Below are positions 14,950 to 23,842 of a stretch of 41,168 bases of DNA, one piece after another; positions within the stretch are counted from its first letter, which is position 1, and every line of letters starts with the position of its first letter. The stretch is taken from positions 1 to 41,168 of the IMG/VR virus record IMGVR_UViG_3300002460_002971; one strand, 5' to 3'. The notes under the pieces are model-generated. The model did not search any database. It had not been told where the DNA came from and saw only the letters and a program-made list of their open reading frames with translations. Made by a program: the position numbers and the translations under genes. The stretch comes from a virus.

Positions 14950-16212
14950 TTACGACGCGGCGGTGATCAGGTGCTTGATGGCGCCCGAATGCGAAATCTC
15001 GCCGTCGAAGCGGATCAGGCCCGCGATACCCATATCCGGCCAGAACCGCTCGCGCAGAACGCCGATCACCGGCGCACCCACTTTGCGGACGTAGTATTTC
15101 GAGAAGTCGCCGTAGAGCATGACCTTCTTTGCCGCAGCAATGCTGACCATGGCTTGGTTGATCGAATACGGAGCCGACACAGAGCCGACCTTCAGACGCC
15201 CCGAACCGTCCGGCGCTTCGGTGATCAGATAATTTCCCTGACCATCCTTCAGCTTACGCAGGGCCAAAAGCGTGTTGTCATTGAACATGAAGCGGGCCTT
15301 GGGCGAGGCGCGATAGGCCGGATCGACCGAATGCACCAAGTCAATCACCTCATCTGCCGTGATCGCTGTGGCCGAGGCGGACGTCTTGCCAAGCGCCGAG
15401 GCGGTGACAATGCCGTTCGGTGCCGAAGAACCCGTGCCGATGGTCAACTGGCTGTTGGCAATGCGGCCCAGACGTTCGCCGATCAACTCGCCGAGCAGGG
15501 TCTCGAACGAGAAGATGGAATCTGCATCCAATTCCCACGACCAGCGAATGAACTCAGAGTCAAAGCCATAGGCATCCAGGCTGCCTTGGCCCAAGGTTGC
15601 ATCCTTACCGCCATCATCGGTCAGCGCGGTGCCTTCGGTATGGGTGCCTGCATCGACGGCCGTGTCATCCACGGTCGGCAGCTTCATCGAGTTGCCGCCG
15701 GACGTGGTGATGACGGTGCTGAGAGCCTCATCATACATCGGCCCCCACGCCTTCATCGCCTTGTCGATGGTGGGGATCAACTCGGTCGGCACGGTATAGC
15801 CGCCGGCGGATGCCGTGCCAGCAGTCTGAGCGCGCTGTTCAAAGTTCGACGTGCCACGGCGCAGAAGTTGACGCTCTTCAGGCGTCATATCTTCGGGAGT
15901 GAAGCCACACATCAGCTTGGCAAACGCATGGCGATAGGTGGGCTTGTCACCCTCTTCCTGACCGCGCTGTTGGCCGTCACCACCACGCGGGCGACGATCA
16001 TCGCCTTCAGCCGCACGGCCCTCGGCCTCTTCCAGCTTCTTCAGCCGCTCGATCTTGCTGCCGATCTTGTCGTGCTCGGCCATCATGCGGTCAAATTCCG
16101 CCTCGATCTCGGTGGCGCGGGCCTCCGGCGTGTCGGACTTGATTTCGTCAAACTTGGTGCGGGCATTGGTGGCAATGCGCGCCTGCTCCTCGCGGAGTTC
16201 CTTGATCTTCAT
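14950..16212 (-). CDS. Major capsid protein, HK97 gp5 family, 420 aa
   Basis: Residues 1-75 are a charged coiled-coil scaffolding (delta) domain that the prohead protease would remove. A Gly/Arg/Glu-rich linker follows, and the mature part appears to begin near TAGTASAGGYTVPTELIP. The P-domain and A-domain motifs (MKLPTVDD, PNGIVTAS, PKARFMFNDNTLLALRKL, YGDFSKYYV) are typical. The ATG at 16212 is chosen because GGAGAG lies 4 bases upstream; a TTG at 16224 would overlap that site. Confidence 0.95.
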   Translation of the reverse strand: MKIKELREEQARIATNARTKFDEIKSDTPEARATEIEAEFDRMMAEHDKIGSKIERLKKLEEAEGRAAEGDDRRPRGGDGQQRGQEEGDKPTYRHAFAKLMCGFTPEDMTPEERQLLRRGTSNFEQRAQTAGTASAGGYTVPTELIPTIDKAMKAWGPMYDEALSTVITTSGGNSMKLPTVDDTAVDAGTHTEGTALTDDGGKDATLGQGSLDAYGFDSEFIRWSWELDADSIFSFETLLGELIGERLGRIANSQLTIGTGSSAPNGIVTASALGKTSASATAITADEVIDLVHSVDPAYRASPKARFMFNDNTLLALRKLKDGQGNYLITEAPDGSGRLKVGSVSAPYSINQAMVSIAAAKKVMLYGDFSKYYVRKVGAPVIGVLRERFWPDMGIAGLIRFDGEISHSGAIKHLITAAS

Positions 16213-16272
16213 GGTTCTCTCCAATGAAAAAGCCGCCCGAAGGCGGCGGTGATAGGCGTCTGGCGCGCGCCG

Positions 16273-16863
16273 TCAGCCGTTCTCCCGAACCTTGAGTTCG
16301 AGGTCTGCCTTCATGCGGCGGCGCAGGGCTGCCGCATTGAAATTCTGGGCGCGCTTGCGCTGTTCGCGCACGGCCTCAAGGCTGCGAAGCCCGATTTCCG
16401 TCCCGTCATAGGCGGGCGTGGTGACGATAGACACGTCATACAGCGAAGCCTTCTTGATGGTTCGGACCGGCGGGTCTTGGGTTTCATCCCATTCCTGCAC
16501 CTCCGGGTAGAAGGCAAAGGACATCTTGTCCAAATCGCCCCGCTCCATCTTCGGGATGATGCGCTGAACATCGGGATCATCGGCCCGCAGCACAGTTTCC
16601 ATCCGCAGGCCCTTTTCATCCTGCGTCAGCGTCAGCGTGCCGGCGCGGGTCCGCGCCAAGGGCAGGCCTTCATGGTTGATCAGGAACACCACATCGTCAC
16701 GGCCCAAGGCATCGGTGAACGCCCCCGGTTCGATCCGCTCCTGAAACCAATCCCCGATGGCAGTGGTCTGGTTGAACACCGCCGCATAGCCGGAAACGCG
16801 GATGCCGTCCGCCTCTTTGCGAATCTCGGCAGGTGCGCCGAGGCTGCGGATTTCACGATCCAT
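16273..16863 (-). CDS. HK97-type prohead protease (S78), 196 aa
   Basis: Motifs of the herpesvirus-protease-like fold are present: VSGYAAVFN at the start, the catalytic His in FLINHEGLPLARTRAGTL and the catalytic Ser in DKMSFAFYP. The enzyme matures the capsid by removing the delta domain. The ATG at 16863 is preceded by AGGAGG at a 7-base distance and overlaps the portal stop by 11 bases; an upstream ATG at 16890 lacks that support. Confidence 0.93.
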   Translation of the reverse strand: MDREIRSLGAPAEIRKEADGIRVSGYAAVFNQTTAIGDWFQERIEPGAFTDALGRDDVVFLINHEGLPLARTRAGTLTLTQDEKGLRMETVLRADDPDVQRIIPKMERGDLDKMSFAFYPEVQEWDETQDPPVRTIKKASLYDVSIVTTPAYDGTEIGLRSLEAVREQRKRAQNFNAAALRRRMKADLELKVRENG

Positions 16864-18115
16864 TCGTATTCCCTCCTGTGGGATCGGCAAGGCCGAGTTT
16901 ATCCAGCGGCATCATCGCGCCCTGCATGTAGAGCTTGTCATCACCCGGTAGGCGCGGGCGGTTTTCCATGTCGCGGGTTTCGCCGGGTGTCATCTGGCCG
17001 GACTGGATGGCCGAGGCGTAGCCTTCCATGCGGGTCTTGAAATCACCGCGCAGCAACCCGTCGAGGTTCAGCTCGACAAAGCGGTCCCGCTTTTTCCAGC
17101 CGAACAGTTTCAGATTGCACTCCTGCTCGAACTGCTCGGCATAGCGCTTGATCGTGTGCTTGGTCAGATGCAGGTCTTGCTGCTCGTTGTTCGAGAACGT
17201 CCCGTGGGTCAGATCCTGCAGAAATACCGGAGGCAGCGAATAGCGCCGCGCAATCTCTTCGATGATGAACCGCTGCGCCTCGATCATCTGCGACTTCTGG
17301 GCATCGGTGCCGATGGGAACGATCTTCAAACCCATTGGCAACACCAGCGCCAACCGACTGTCCCGTTTCGACTTCCGCACAGCCTCTTCCAGATCATCGG
17401 ACGCGCGCTGCATCGCCGCGCCGGACTGGAAATTACCTTCGATGGCGAAGGGCGGAACCCCGCCATTATTGAAGAACCGCGACCCGTAATGCGTCATGGC
17501 GCGGGCAAGGCCAATGGTGTCGGCGGCATCCATGATCGGCGAGCGATGTTTCAGGCCGTCTGATTTCAGCATGAATGCCAGGTCGATTACCTCGGCAGCC
17601 TCATAGATGACCGTCCGCTTGTTTTCCCGATACTTGAAAAACTTCCGCGCGCCCTCACGATGGACCGAGGTTTGCGCCGGATCAAGCGGCCAGATTCCGA
17701 CCACCTTCCCCATGCCGTTGCGCTCGATAAAGCTGCAGCCACGACCACCAGTCAGCAACTGTTCGAACGTGTATTTGCGCCACTCAAACGACGACTGATC
17801 GGGGTTCGGCGCATCGTGCAGCAGCGTGGCCAACTCATCCGAGACAGATTCCCGGCTGTTGTTCTTGCCCCGCTTGTAAAGCTTCAGCGGCAGGCCTGCC
17901 ATGGTGCCAGAGATGAACCCCACGGCAGCCTGCACCGCAGGAACCTTCATGGCGGTTTCAATCGTCACCACCTCGCCCGCAGCGCTGCCACTTTCCAGCC
18001 CGAACAACTGCAAGAAATTGGCCGCCGATACCGGTATTGCAGGGTTTTCGGCATCAGCCCGCACCTCTGCCGGTGCCTGCACAGCAGCGCGGAACATGCG
18101 GGGCAACCATGCCAT
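16853..18115 (-). CDS. Portal protein, HK97 family, 420 aa
   Basis: Typical motifs: KVPAVQAAVGFISGTMAGLP near residue 55, RESVSDELATLLHDAPNPD, the Asn/Tyr-rich YGSRFFNNGGVPPFAIEG, and the RRYSLPPVFLQD section before the clip. The dodecameric portal is the DNA channel and docks the terminase. The start overlaps the terminase stop (TGATG). Confidence 0.95.
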   Translation of the reverse strand: MAWLPRMFRAAVQAPAEVRADAENPAIPVSAANFLQLFGLESGSAAGEVVTIETAMKVPAVQAAVGFISGTMAGLPLKLYKRGKNNSRESVSDELATLLHDAPNPDQSSFEWRKYTFEQLLTGGRGCSFIERNGMGKVVGIWPLDPAQTSVHREGARKFFKYRENKRTVIYEAAEVIDLAFMLKSDGLKHRSPIMDAADTIGLARAMTHYGSRFFNNGGVPPFAIEGNFQSGAAMQRASDDLEEAVRKSKRDSRLALVLPMGLKIVPIGTDAQKSQMIEAQRFIIEEIARRYSLPPVFLQDLTHGTFSNNEQQDLHLTKHTIKRYAEQFEQECNLKLFGWKKRDRFVELNLDGLLRGDFKTRMEGYASAIQSGQMTPGETRDMENRPRLPGDDKLYMQGAMMPLDKLGLADPTGGNTNGS

Positions 18116-19836
18116 CAGCCAGCCATCCTATAATTCGGGTCCAAATCCCAAGGCGTCACCATGCCCCCCTGTGCAACAGGGTTGCGGCTCATCAGCGTGA
18201 AGGCGTTGAACGCTGCAATCAGCAGGTCGATCTTGGCCTTCCCAGCGGTCTCTTTCGTGATCAGAACGGCATTGCCCTTCTGTTCGGCGCGGGCGTTGCC
18301 AACGCACCACGCCATGATCTGCTGATCGGCATGGCGATAGGTGCCATCCATCAGCTTGCGCTCCATGCCCCAGATCGCCGACGACAACCTGTAGCCCTGA
18401 CCCACTGCAACCATCTGCTCTGCGGTGACGCCAATGGCAGACAGCGAATCCACCAGCGCCGAAACGCCCGCAGGGTCGAGGCCGATGGCAGCCGCATCCG
18501 GCAACAGGCCCGCATCCAGCAACTGGCCCACGATATCGCAGACCCCCGCATGATCTTCTGCCGGGAGCTTGCAGATCGTCAGCTCACCGCGGGCTTCAAA
18601 GTCCCGCAGCGTTGCGCCGATTTCCTTCCGGCGCTCCAGGGCAATCGGATGCACAAACCCATGCGACCAGCTCAGCCAGTTCTTTGTCAGCTTGTCGCGA
18701 CCCGTGACGTTGATGCCCAGAAGGTCATCCGCGCCGCCGCCGTCGATCCCAACAACTACGACTTCACAGCGCGCAATCAGCATAGCCAGCGTGATCGGCT
18801 GCGGCTCCTTCGCTGCCAGCCAGAAATCCGCGCCGATCCAGCGGTTATTGTGCAGCGCCAACCCGATTTCGACGTTCAGATGCTGCGTTGCCCAAGCGAT
18901 CAACTCGCCCATGCCGTCCATCTTCGCCCGCGTGAAACCGTCCTGCAGCGCATCCAGCGTGATCGATCTGCCCAGATTGGGCGTCACCATGTGCCAGACC
19001 GCCGGGTCTTGCCATGCTTTCTCATCGCTGATCTGCATCGACTCCGGGAATTCATACAAGACCGGCAGCATCCGCACCCGATCCGTGATCTTGCCGTCCC
19101 GCACCCCGCGCGCATATTGCAGCTCAGTCTTAAAAACCCCTGCTGGCGGGTGATCCGATTGCGTCGTGATCATCACCAGCACCGATTCCGGGAACGGCAT
19201 CATGCCGCCCCTGATCTGCCGGATGACATCCGCCGCATAGGGCATAGTCCCCAACAGGTGGATCTCATCGATCAGCGTGAAGATCGGCTTGGCCCCTGTC
19301 AGCACGTCCATGCCAAAGGTCCGCACCATAAGCCGCGCGCCATTGGTCCGATCCTTGATCTGCTTTTTGTGGTCCTGCACCTGAAACCGCTTTTGCAGGT
19401 ATCCGTCCGGGTCCGCCTCGATCATCCCGCGCGCCTGCTCGAACGCCACATCGCTGATCTTCTGCGTTGGCCCGATGATCAGCATGTCCGCGTTGCGGCG
19501 CTTGTTCAGCAGCAGGAAGGTCAGAGCGATGGCGGCTGCCGAGGTGGTCTTCGCGTTCTTCTTCGGGACAAGGATAAACACCTCGCCCACCTGCCGCACC
19601 TCCGGCCCAACTGCCGAGGTCTGCATCGAGCCGAACACCGCACGCACGATGTCGCGCATCCATTCGCCAGCTGCCTCCCGCAACTCCGGCTGGCCGATGA
19701 CATCCGGCAGCCGCAGCTTATTGAAGATCGCCACCGCCCGCGCAGCCTCTTCGGCATTCAGCGGCAGATCCGCAATCGGCGTTTCGCCCCGCTGCAACCG
19801 GTCAGCCCAGTCGAGGCAGGCGAAATCAAACGCCAC
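18115..19836 (-). CDS. terL: Terminase large subunit, 573 aa
   Basis: ATPase motifs are visible: the atypical Walker A PKKNAKTT (residues 91-98) and Walker B IFTLIDE (185-191, Asp190-Glu191), followed by a TTQSDHP motif near 224. The nuclease domain contains VVVGIDGGGADDLLG with its metal-binding Asp. The enzyme cuts and pumps DNA into proheads and belongs to the HK97-like Terminase_1 group. It begins with GTG just after the TerS stop. Confidence 0.95.
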   Translation of the reverse strand: MAFDFACLDWADRLQRGETPIADLPLNAEEAARAVAIFNKLRLPDVIGQPELREAAGEWMRDIVRAVFGSMQTSAVGPEVRQVGEVFILVPKKNAKTTSAAAIALTFLLLNKRRNADMLIIGPTQKISDVAFEQARGMIEADPDGYLQKRFQVQDHKKQIKDRTNGARLMVRTFGMDVLTGAKPIFTLIDEIHLLGTMPYAADVIRQIRGGMMPFPESVLVMITTQSDHPPAGVFKTELQYARGVRDGKITDRVRMLPVLYEFPESMQISDEKAWQDPAVWHMVTPNLGRSITLDALQDGFTRAKMDGMGELIAWATQHLNVEIGLALHNNRWIGADFWLAAKEPQPITLAMLIARCEVVVVGIDGGGADDLLGINVTGRDKLTKNWLSWSHGFVHPIALERRKEIGATLRDFEARGELTICKLPAEDHAGVCDIVGQLLDAGLLPDAAAIGLDPAGVSALVDSLSAIGVTAEQMVAVGQGYRLSSAIWGMERKLMDGTYRHADQQIMAWCVGNARAEQKGNAVLITKETAGKAKIDLLIAAFNAFTLMSRNPVAQGGMVTPWDLDPNYRMAG

Positions 19837-19837
19837 G

Positions 19838-20287
19838 TCAGTTCACCAGGTCGCCCCAACCCTGCGAAGGACGCTGGGCGTCGATCACAAGCTGGGCCTT
19901 CTTGCCGACCGAGGCTGCCACTGCAGGCTTGACATCCGGTTTGCCCTTTGGCGCGTTCGCAGCTTGGGCAATTTCCAACACGCGCTTGGTCGCGGTGACA
20001 TTGCCTTTCAGCATTTCCTTGACCAGCACCTGCACCGCCATCCCCTCAAGGAACAACGCGCCATGATCCAGCTCACGGGAAAAATGCTTACGCAATGTCT
20101 TGGCGTCCGCCCCCATGAACGTCGCAATCTGATCTTGCGTCCAGCCCGCCGCGCGCAGGCTGATTACAAGCTGTTGATTTTCCTTATTTTTTGCAAAGGA
20201 AGGACGCCCGCGAGGATCACGAATAGGGCGAAGCGGGTCGCCCAGCAGATCAAGCTCAACCCCTTCCTTGTCCAAATTCGCTTCCAT
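19838..20287 (-). CDS. terS: Terminase small subunit, 149 aa
   Basis: Residues 26-70 hold a DNA-binding HTH (GRPSFAKNKENQQLVISLRA then GWTQDQIATFMGADAKTLRK), followed by a helical oligomerisation part and a basic, Lys/Pro-rich end. The ATG at 20287 has AGAGG upstream; the longer frame to 20644 is antisense-like and overlaps the HNH gene. It would recognise the packaging site for TerL. Confidence 0.85.
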   Translation of the reverse strand: MEANLDKEGVELDLLGDPLRPIRDPRGRPSFAKNKENQQLVISLRAAGWTQDQIATFMGADAKTLRKHFSRELDHGALFLEGMAVQVLVKEMLKGNVTATKRVLEIAQAANAPKGKPDVKPAVAASVGKKAQLVIDAQRPSQGWGDLVN

Positions 20288-20321
20288 AGGAAAAAAACCT
20301 CTAGATGGTAGGCCCACCGGT

Positions 20322-20702
20322 CTAGGGGCGCAGGGGCTTGGAGGATTGCACCCCCCCCTCCCATCGCCGCTCGGCTGCCTGCTTTGCACTGTCGTGGCAG
20401 GCCTTGCACAGGCACTGCAGGTTCGCGGCATCCCAGAACAGGGGCGCATTGCCGCGATGCGGGATGCGGTGGTCCGCAACCAGCTTGGATGTATCGGCTT
20501 CGATTTGGCCACAGAACTGGCAGGTGAACAGATCACGCACCAGAACCGACCAGCGCAACTCTTGCCACCGGGCGGTCTTATACCAAGCCCGCCATGCGTG
20601 ACGCTGATCACGGGCGCGGGATTGGCTGGCCGGCGTATCCTCAAGGAACCTGACGCGTGGGGCTAGACCAGCCACCACGGGGGGCAAGCGTGTCAGTTTC
20701 AC
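20322..20702 (-). CDS. HNH endonuclease next to terminase, 126 aa (GTG start)
   Basis: Two Cys pairs (CQFC and CKAC) frame the HNH core ADHRIPHRGN...LQCLCKACHD. Such HNH proteins next to terS/terL are common in cos-type phages and often take part in packaging cleavage. The GTG at 20702 follows a GGGGG stretch. It is the first gene of the late operon, so a late promoter is expected just upstream. Confidence 0.88.
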   Translation of the reverse strand: MKLTRLPPVVAGLAPRVRFLEDTPASQSRARDQRHAWRAWYKTARWQELRWSVLVRDLFTCQFCGQIEADTSKLVADHRIPHRGNAPLFWDAANLQCLCKACHDSAKQAAERRWEGGVQSSKPLRP

Positions 20703-20725
20703 ATGACAACCCCCAGAAATGCGAA

Positions 20726-20754
20726 ACGCCCGCAGGGTGGTTCCCTTCGGGCGT
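20726..20754 (-). terminator. Stem-loop between the 234-aa gene and the HNH gene
   Basis: ACGCCCG and CGGGCGT pair, with a second inner AGGG/CCCT pairing. On the minus strand it is followed by TTTCG, a weak T-run. It may separate early replication transcripts from the late operon. Confidence 0.45.
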
Positions 20755-20821
20755 GGCTGTAGATGATGCCAAGGACTATGCCTACGGCGGACCTAAGCGT
20801 CAATCCCCTTTCTTTAGTGTC

Positions 20822-21526
20822 TCACCCCAACAGATCGCGCATGCGGTCAAGGCTGCCACACAGGGCGGCACGGATCAGCTTGCGGTGTTCGCCCTTGGGC
20901 TGCCAGCCGTAGGCGCGCAGGACCGCGCTCAGGTCGCGCCCTGCCAGCACCACCATGTCCACCACCGCCCGATCCGAGATCGCATGGCGGGCGTTGTCGC
21001 GGTCCATGTGGCGACGGGGTGACATTGCGACACTTGCACCGATGGCGCGGTGAACCGCATCCAGCGTGGCCCCGCGATCCAGATAGCGATCAAGGAAGTC
21101 CGACCCGCCACCGGCACAGGCGCGGCCTGCCTCGATGCTGGCGCACTTGATGCCCGACCCATCGCGCCATTCGGTCAGCGCACGATAGGCTGCAGCCGTG
21201 GCCAGATGCGCGGCGGTGAAGGGCGGCACAAAGGGCCGCTCTGCATCATGGCGCTGGCGGGCCTGTTCGACCATCACCACCAGCGCACAGGCCGCGCGCC
21301 AATGCGCCGAGGCGCGGCGACGGGTGCCACCGGGGGCAAGATCAAACCCCTGCACCAACTGCATCGGCCCGCGCGCCGGAGCCACGGGCGCGGCCTGCAT
21401 GGCCTCGGGCGGCGTTGCCCTGCCCAGCATGTCAGCCACCCGCACAGCCTCAGCCGCGCGCCGATCTGCACCCGCAACCGGATCAAAGGCCGTCGAGAAG
21501 GCGGGGCGGTCAAATTCTTTTGTCAT
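20822..21526 (-). CDS. Unknown 234-aa protein between replication and late genes
   Basis: No family can be named with confidence. The N-terminal third is Ala/Pro-rich; the C-terminal half has a charged region (MSPRRHMDRDNARHAISDRA) and ends with LRAYGWQPKGEHRKLIRAAL. That ending has some flavour of small alphaproteobacterial DNA-binding domains (for example DUF6456-like endings), only a weak impression. Its place between the origin-like region and the HNH/terminase genes would suit a late-gene regulator or antiterminator; this is inference from position. Confidence 0.6.
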   Translation of the reverse strand: MTKEFDRPAFSTAFDPVAGADRRAAEAVRVADMLGRATPPEAMQAAPVAPARGPMQLVQGFDLAPGGTRRRASAHWRAACALVVMVEQARQRHDAERPFVPPFTAAHLATAAAYRALTEWRDGSGIKCASIEAGRACAGGGSDFLDRYLDRGATLDAVHRAIGASVAMSPRRHMDRDNARHAISDRAVVDMVVLAGRDLSAVLRAYGWQPKGEHRKLIRAALCGSLDRMRDLLG

Positions 21527-21599
21527 GCGCTTGGCCCTTTACCAGATTTAGTGATCGTTGCCCTTTTCTTATCTATCCCTTGCTTTCCCTCATTTTTCA

Positions 21600-21925
21600 G
21601 GGAGGGGATGGAGAGGATAGAATGAAAATGGGAGAGGATAGAGCGGGGAAGATGGAGAGGATAAACGGAAGCAATATCAAAGACTTGAAGGCAAAGCGGA
21701 GAGGATGGAGAGGATGGAGACGATAATTGCAACCCCCACGTAGAAGGCACCAAACCCCCACACCACGAAGTTACGCGCGCACATGCGAGCGGGTCACAAT
21801 TATCCCCTCCATCCTCTCCATCCCCTCCATTTGTCCCGCAACCCATTGATGCCGCATCATTTCCCCCTGACCCCTGCACGGGCTGCCATCCTCTCCCGAA
21901 GGGGTTTATCCCCTCCATCCCCTCA
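21600..21925. other. Candidate replication origin: iteron cluster arranged as a quasi-palindrome
   Basis: The 9-bp unit GATGGAGAG and close variants occur in plus orientation at 21601-21621, 21630-21645, 21651-21666 and 21698-21729, and in reverse orientation at 21797-21828, 21887-21897 and 21905-21925. Several runs end in GATAA. Segments 21698-21729 and 21797-21828 are a 32-bp inverted repeat with 3 mismatches around a 67-base centre. It lies directly downstream of the helicase gene and has no convincing coding content. Iterons next to a P4/D5-type primase-helicase are a known origin layout; origin function here is inferred. Confidence 0.6.
21698..21828. repeat. 32-bp imperfect inverted repeat (GATGGAGAG arms)
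   Basis: Arms 21698-21729 and 21797-21828 match at 29 of 32 positions in inverted orientation, including the ends GATAATTG and CAATTATC. The central 67 bases include GTTACGCGCGCACATGCGAGCG but no gene. Confidence 0.85.
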
Positions 21926-21955
21926 CATTTTGACCAGACTGGGGTGCGGGGCATG

Positions 21956-23842
21956 TCAGAAGTCCTCGCCATAGCGGTTCGGATCGGCGGCTTGGCCAAG
22001 GGTCAGGGCGCGGCCTGCGGCATCTTTCGGGGCCAGACCCCAATCGCGGGCGAATATGTCGGTCAGGCGCAACCCGTCATAGCCGTTGAACCGCCCTGTT
22101 TCCCGCGCCACAAACTGCTTGCCAGTCTTGGGGGATCGCCACCTGCGCGAGTGGTCCTTCATATTGGTCGAGATCGTGCGTTCCTTGAACGGGGTCTCGC
22201 CGCGCTGCATCTGCCAGAACATGAAACACAGCATCAGCTCGCGCGACGATATGCTGTCGGCCACATCGCCCGACACCACACAGGCCTCATCCAGAAACTT
22301 GCCATAGGGGTCGGCATCCTGCCGCAGCGTATCGGTGGCCTGACTGACCTGTGCAGGCGGGGCCAGCCCGCCCTCCAGATAGGATTTAGCTCCCTCAACC
22401 AACCAGTTCAGAATGCCTGGGCCTTCCTCCAACATGCGCTGCACGATCATCGGGTCGCGCTCTTCCTTCGGGATCTGGACATCGAAAGGCACGATCATCA
22501 GACGCCGCCAGATGCCATCATCCATGCCGCGAATATCGGGCGCATGGTTGCCGCCAATGGTCAGCTTGAAGATCGGCGTGGCCTCAAAGAAGTTCTCATT
22601 CAGGGCGCGCACCAGAATAGGCTCGCCGCCCGTCAACTGCTTGATCAGACCCTCTTGCCACTGGACGCCCTTCTCAGGCTCCGAGGCGCGCACCATGCGG
22701 GCAGCAACGATGCTGATCAGATCGGGCGTGGCATCGCCACCAGATCGGCGGTTCTGCCCGGTCAGGGATTCGATCTTGGCCGTGGCGGCATAGCTGCCCA
22801 TCAGCTTGGCCATCAGATCGGTCAGCGCTGATTTGCCATTCGCGCCCATGCCGTAGAAGAAGGCCAAGGCCTGTTCATTGGTCAGCCCCAGCATCGAATA
22901 GCCGAACCAGCGCTGCAGGAATCGCTGCATATCGTGGTCCGGCATGATCCGGTCCAGAAACTTCTGGAAGATCACCGCGTGCGCCGATGGATCATAACCT
23001 GTCGTCATGATCTTGGTCATCCTTAGCGCGCGATCATGCGGGATCAGCGCCATATCAACCTTCGGATAGGTGCCTCTGCGCGGTGTCACCGTAAACCGCA
23101 TCACGCCCGAGGTTGTGTTCACGTCCAATGGATTTGTATCCAGACCCTCGACCCGCACCGCCAAAGGCACTTCGGCCTCTGTCAGCGCGGCCTTGATCTT
23201 TGCCGTGTTGCCGGTGGACCGTGCAAAGGTGCGATGGGCGGTGCGGATCTTCGACAGTGACAGCTTCAGGCTGCCAATCGCCTCGATCTCCACGCCGATG
23301 CGCTTGATGCGCGACTGTGCCACGTCCGACAGCTTGCCCTCATCGTCGCGCTGCAACTCCAGCGTTTCACGTTCCAACTGCAGTTCACGTTCCTCTGCGA
23401 TCTGCTGCATCTTTTCATCGCTCAGGGTCAGATATGGCACCTCTGCCAGCACCAGCTCTGACAGGCGCTGCGCCTTGCGCCGGGTCGCGATCATATCGGG
23501 GTCCACCTGCCAGACCGACCCATCCCAGACATGCCAGCCGACACGCGGCACGCAGATCACGTCCGGCCCGAAATGCCGCACAAATCGCTGACCATTGCCC
23601 AGATCGTTGATCGGCAGCTTTGACGTTTCACGGAAGACATCGGCATCTGACGGTCCAGCAGCAGCCCCTGCCCCGAAATCCGGTTCCATCCCCTGATAGG
23701 GGTCGGCATCGGGGTGATCGGCATCGTCGGGGTGCGGGGCTGCCATCCCATCCGGCAGGTCGATATCTTCCGGTGCTGCCAGAATCCGGCGCACACCCTC
23801 GATGCCCCCGACTCCAACGTCCTGATCTGCATCATTGCTCAT
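21956..23842 (-). CDS. P4/D5-type replicative helicase (SF3, primase C-terminal family), 628 aa
   Basis: The SF3 helicase core is clear: Walker A GMGANGKS (331-338), a Walker B-like region ARMVRASEPEKG (381-392) and motif C KLTIGGNHAPDI (426-437). The D5_N-type domain precedes it (about 285-325). Residues 1-70 are acidic and probably disordered, and a long charged helix at 125-185 may be an oligomerisation coiled coil. The primase part is not in this protein but in the upstream TOPRIM gene, whose stop overlaps its ATG. It would unwind the phage origin. Confidence 0.93.
   Translation of the reverse strand: MSNDADQDVGVGGIEGVRRILAAPEDIDLPDGMAAPHPDDADHPDADPYQGMEPDFGAGAAAGPSDADVFRETSKLPINDLGNGQRFVRHFGPDVICVPRVGWHVWDGSVWQVDPDMIATRRKAQRLSELVLAEVPYLTLSDEKMQQIAEERELQLERETLELQRDDEGKLSDVAQSRIKRIGVEIEAIGSLKLSLSKIRTAHRTFARSTGNTAKIKAALTEAEVPLAVRVEGLDTNPLDVNTTSGVMRFTVTPRRGTYPKVDMALIPHDRALRMTKIMTTGYDPSAHAVIFQKFLDRIMPDHDMQRFLQRWFGYSMLGLTNEQALAFFYGMGANGKSALTDLMAKLMGSYAATAKIESLTGQNRRSGGDATPDLISIVAARMVRASEPEKGVQWQEGLIKQLTGGEPILVRALNENFFEATPIFKLTIGGNHAPDIRGMDDGIWRRLMIVPFDVQIPKEERDPMIVQRMLEEGPGILNWLVEGAKSYLEGGLAPPAQVSQATDTLRQDADPYGKFLDEACVVSGDVADSISSRELMLCFMFWQMQRGETPFKERTISTNMKDHSRRWRSPKTGKQFVARETGRFNGYDGLRLTDIFARDWGLAPKDAAGRALTLGQAADPNRYGEDF

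Noticed and set aside
14884-16227. 447-codon plus-strand ORF opposite the capsid gene
   Set aside because: It is the antisense shadow of a certain major capsid gene, with no domain of its own.
18037-19932. 631-codon plus-strand ORF opposite terL
   Set aside because: It is the complement of a certain terminase gene; its His/Arg-rich composition is typical of an antisense frame in GC-rich DNA.
21600-21925. CRISPR array
   Set aside because: The repeated unit is 9 bp, irregularly spaced and present in both orientations, without spacers of constant length or cas genes.
21523-21999. 158-codon minus-strand ORF over the iteron region
   Set aside because: The translation is low-complexity sequence produced by the DNA repeats, and it overlaps the end of the helicase gene without a ribosome site.
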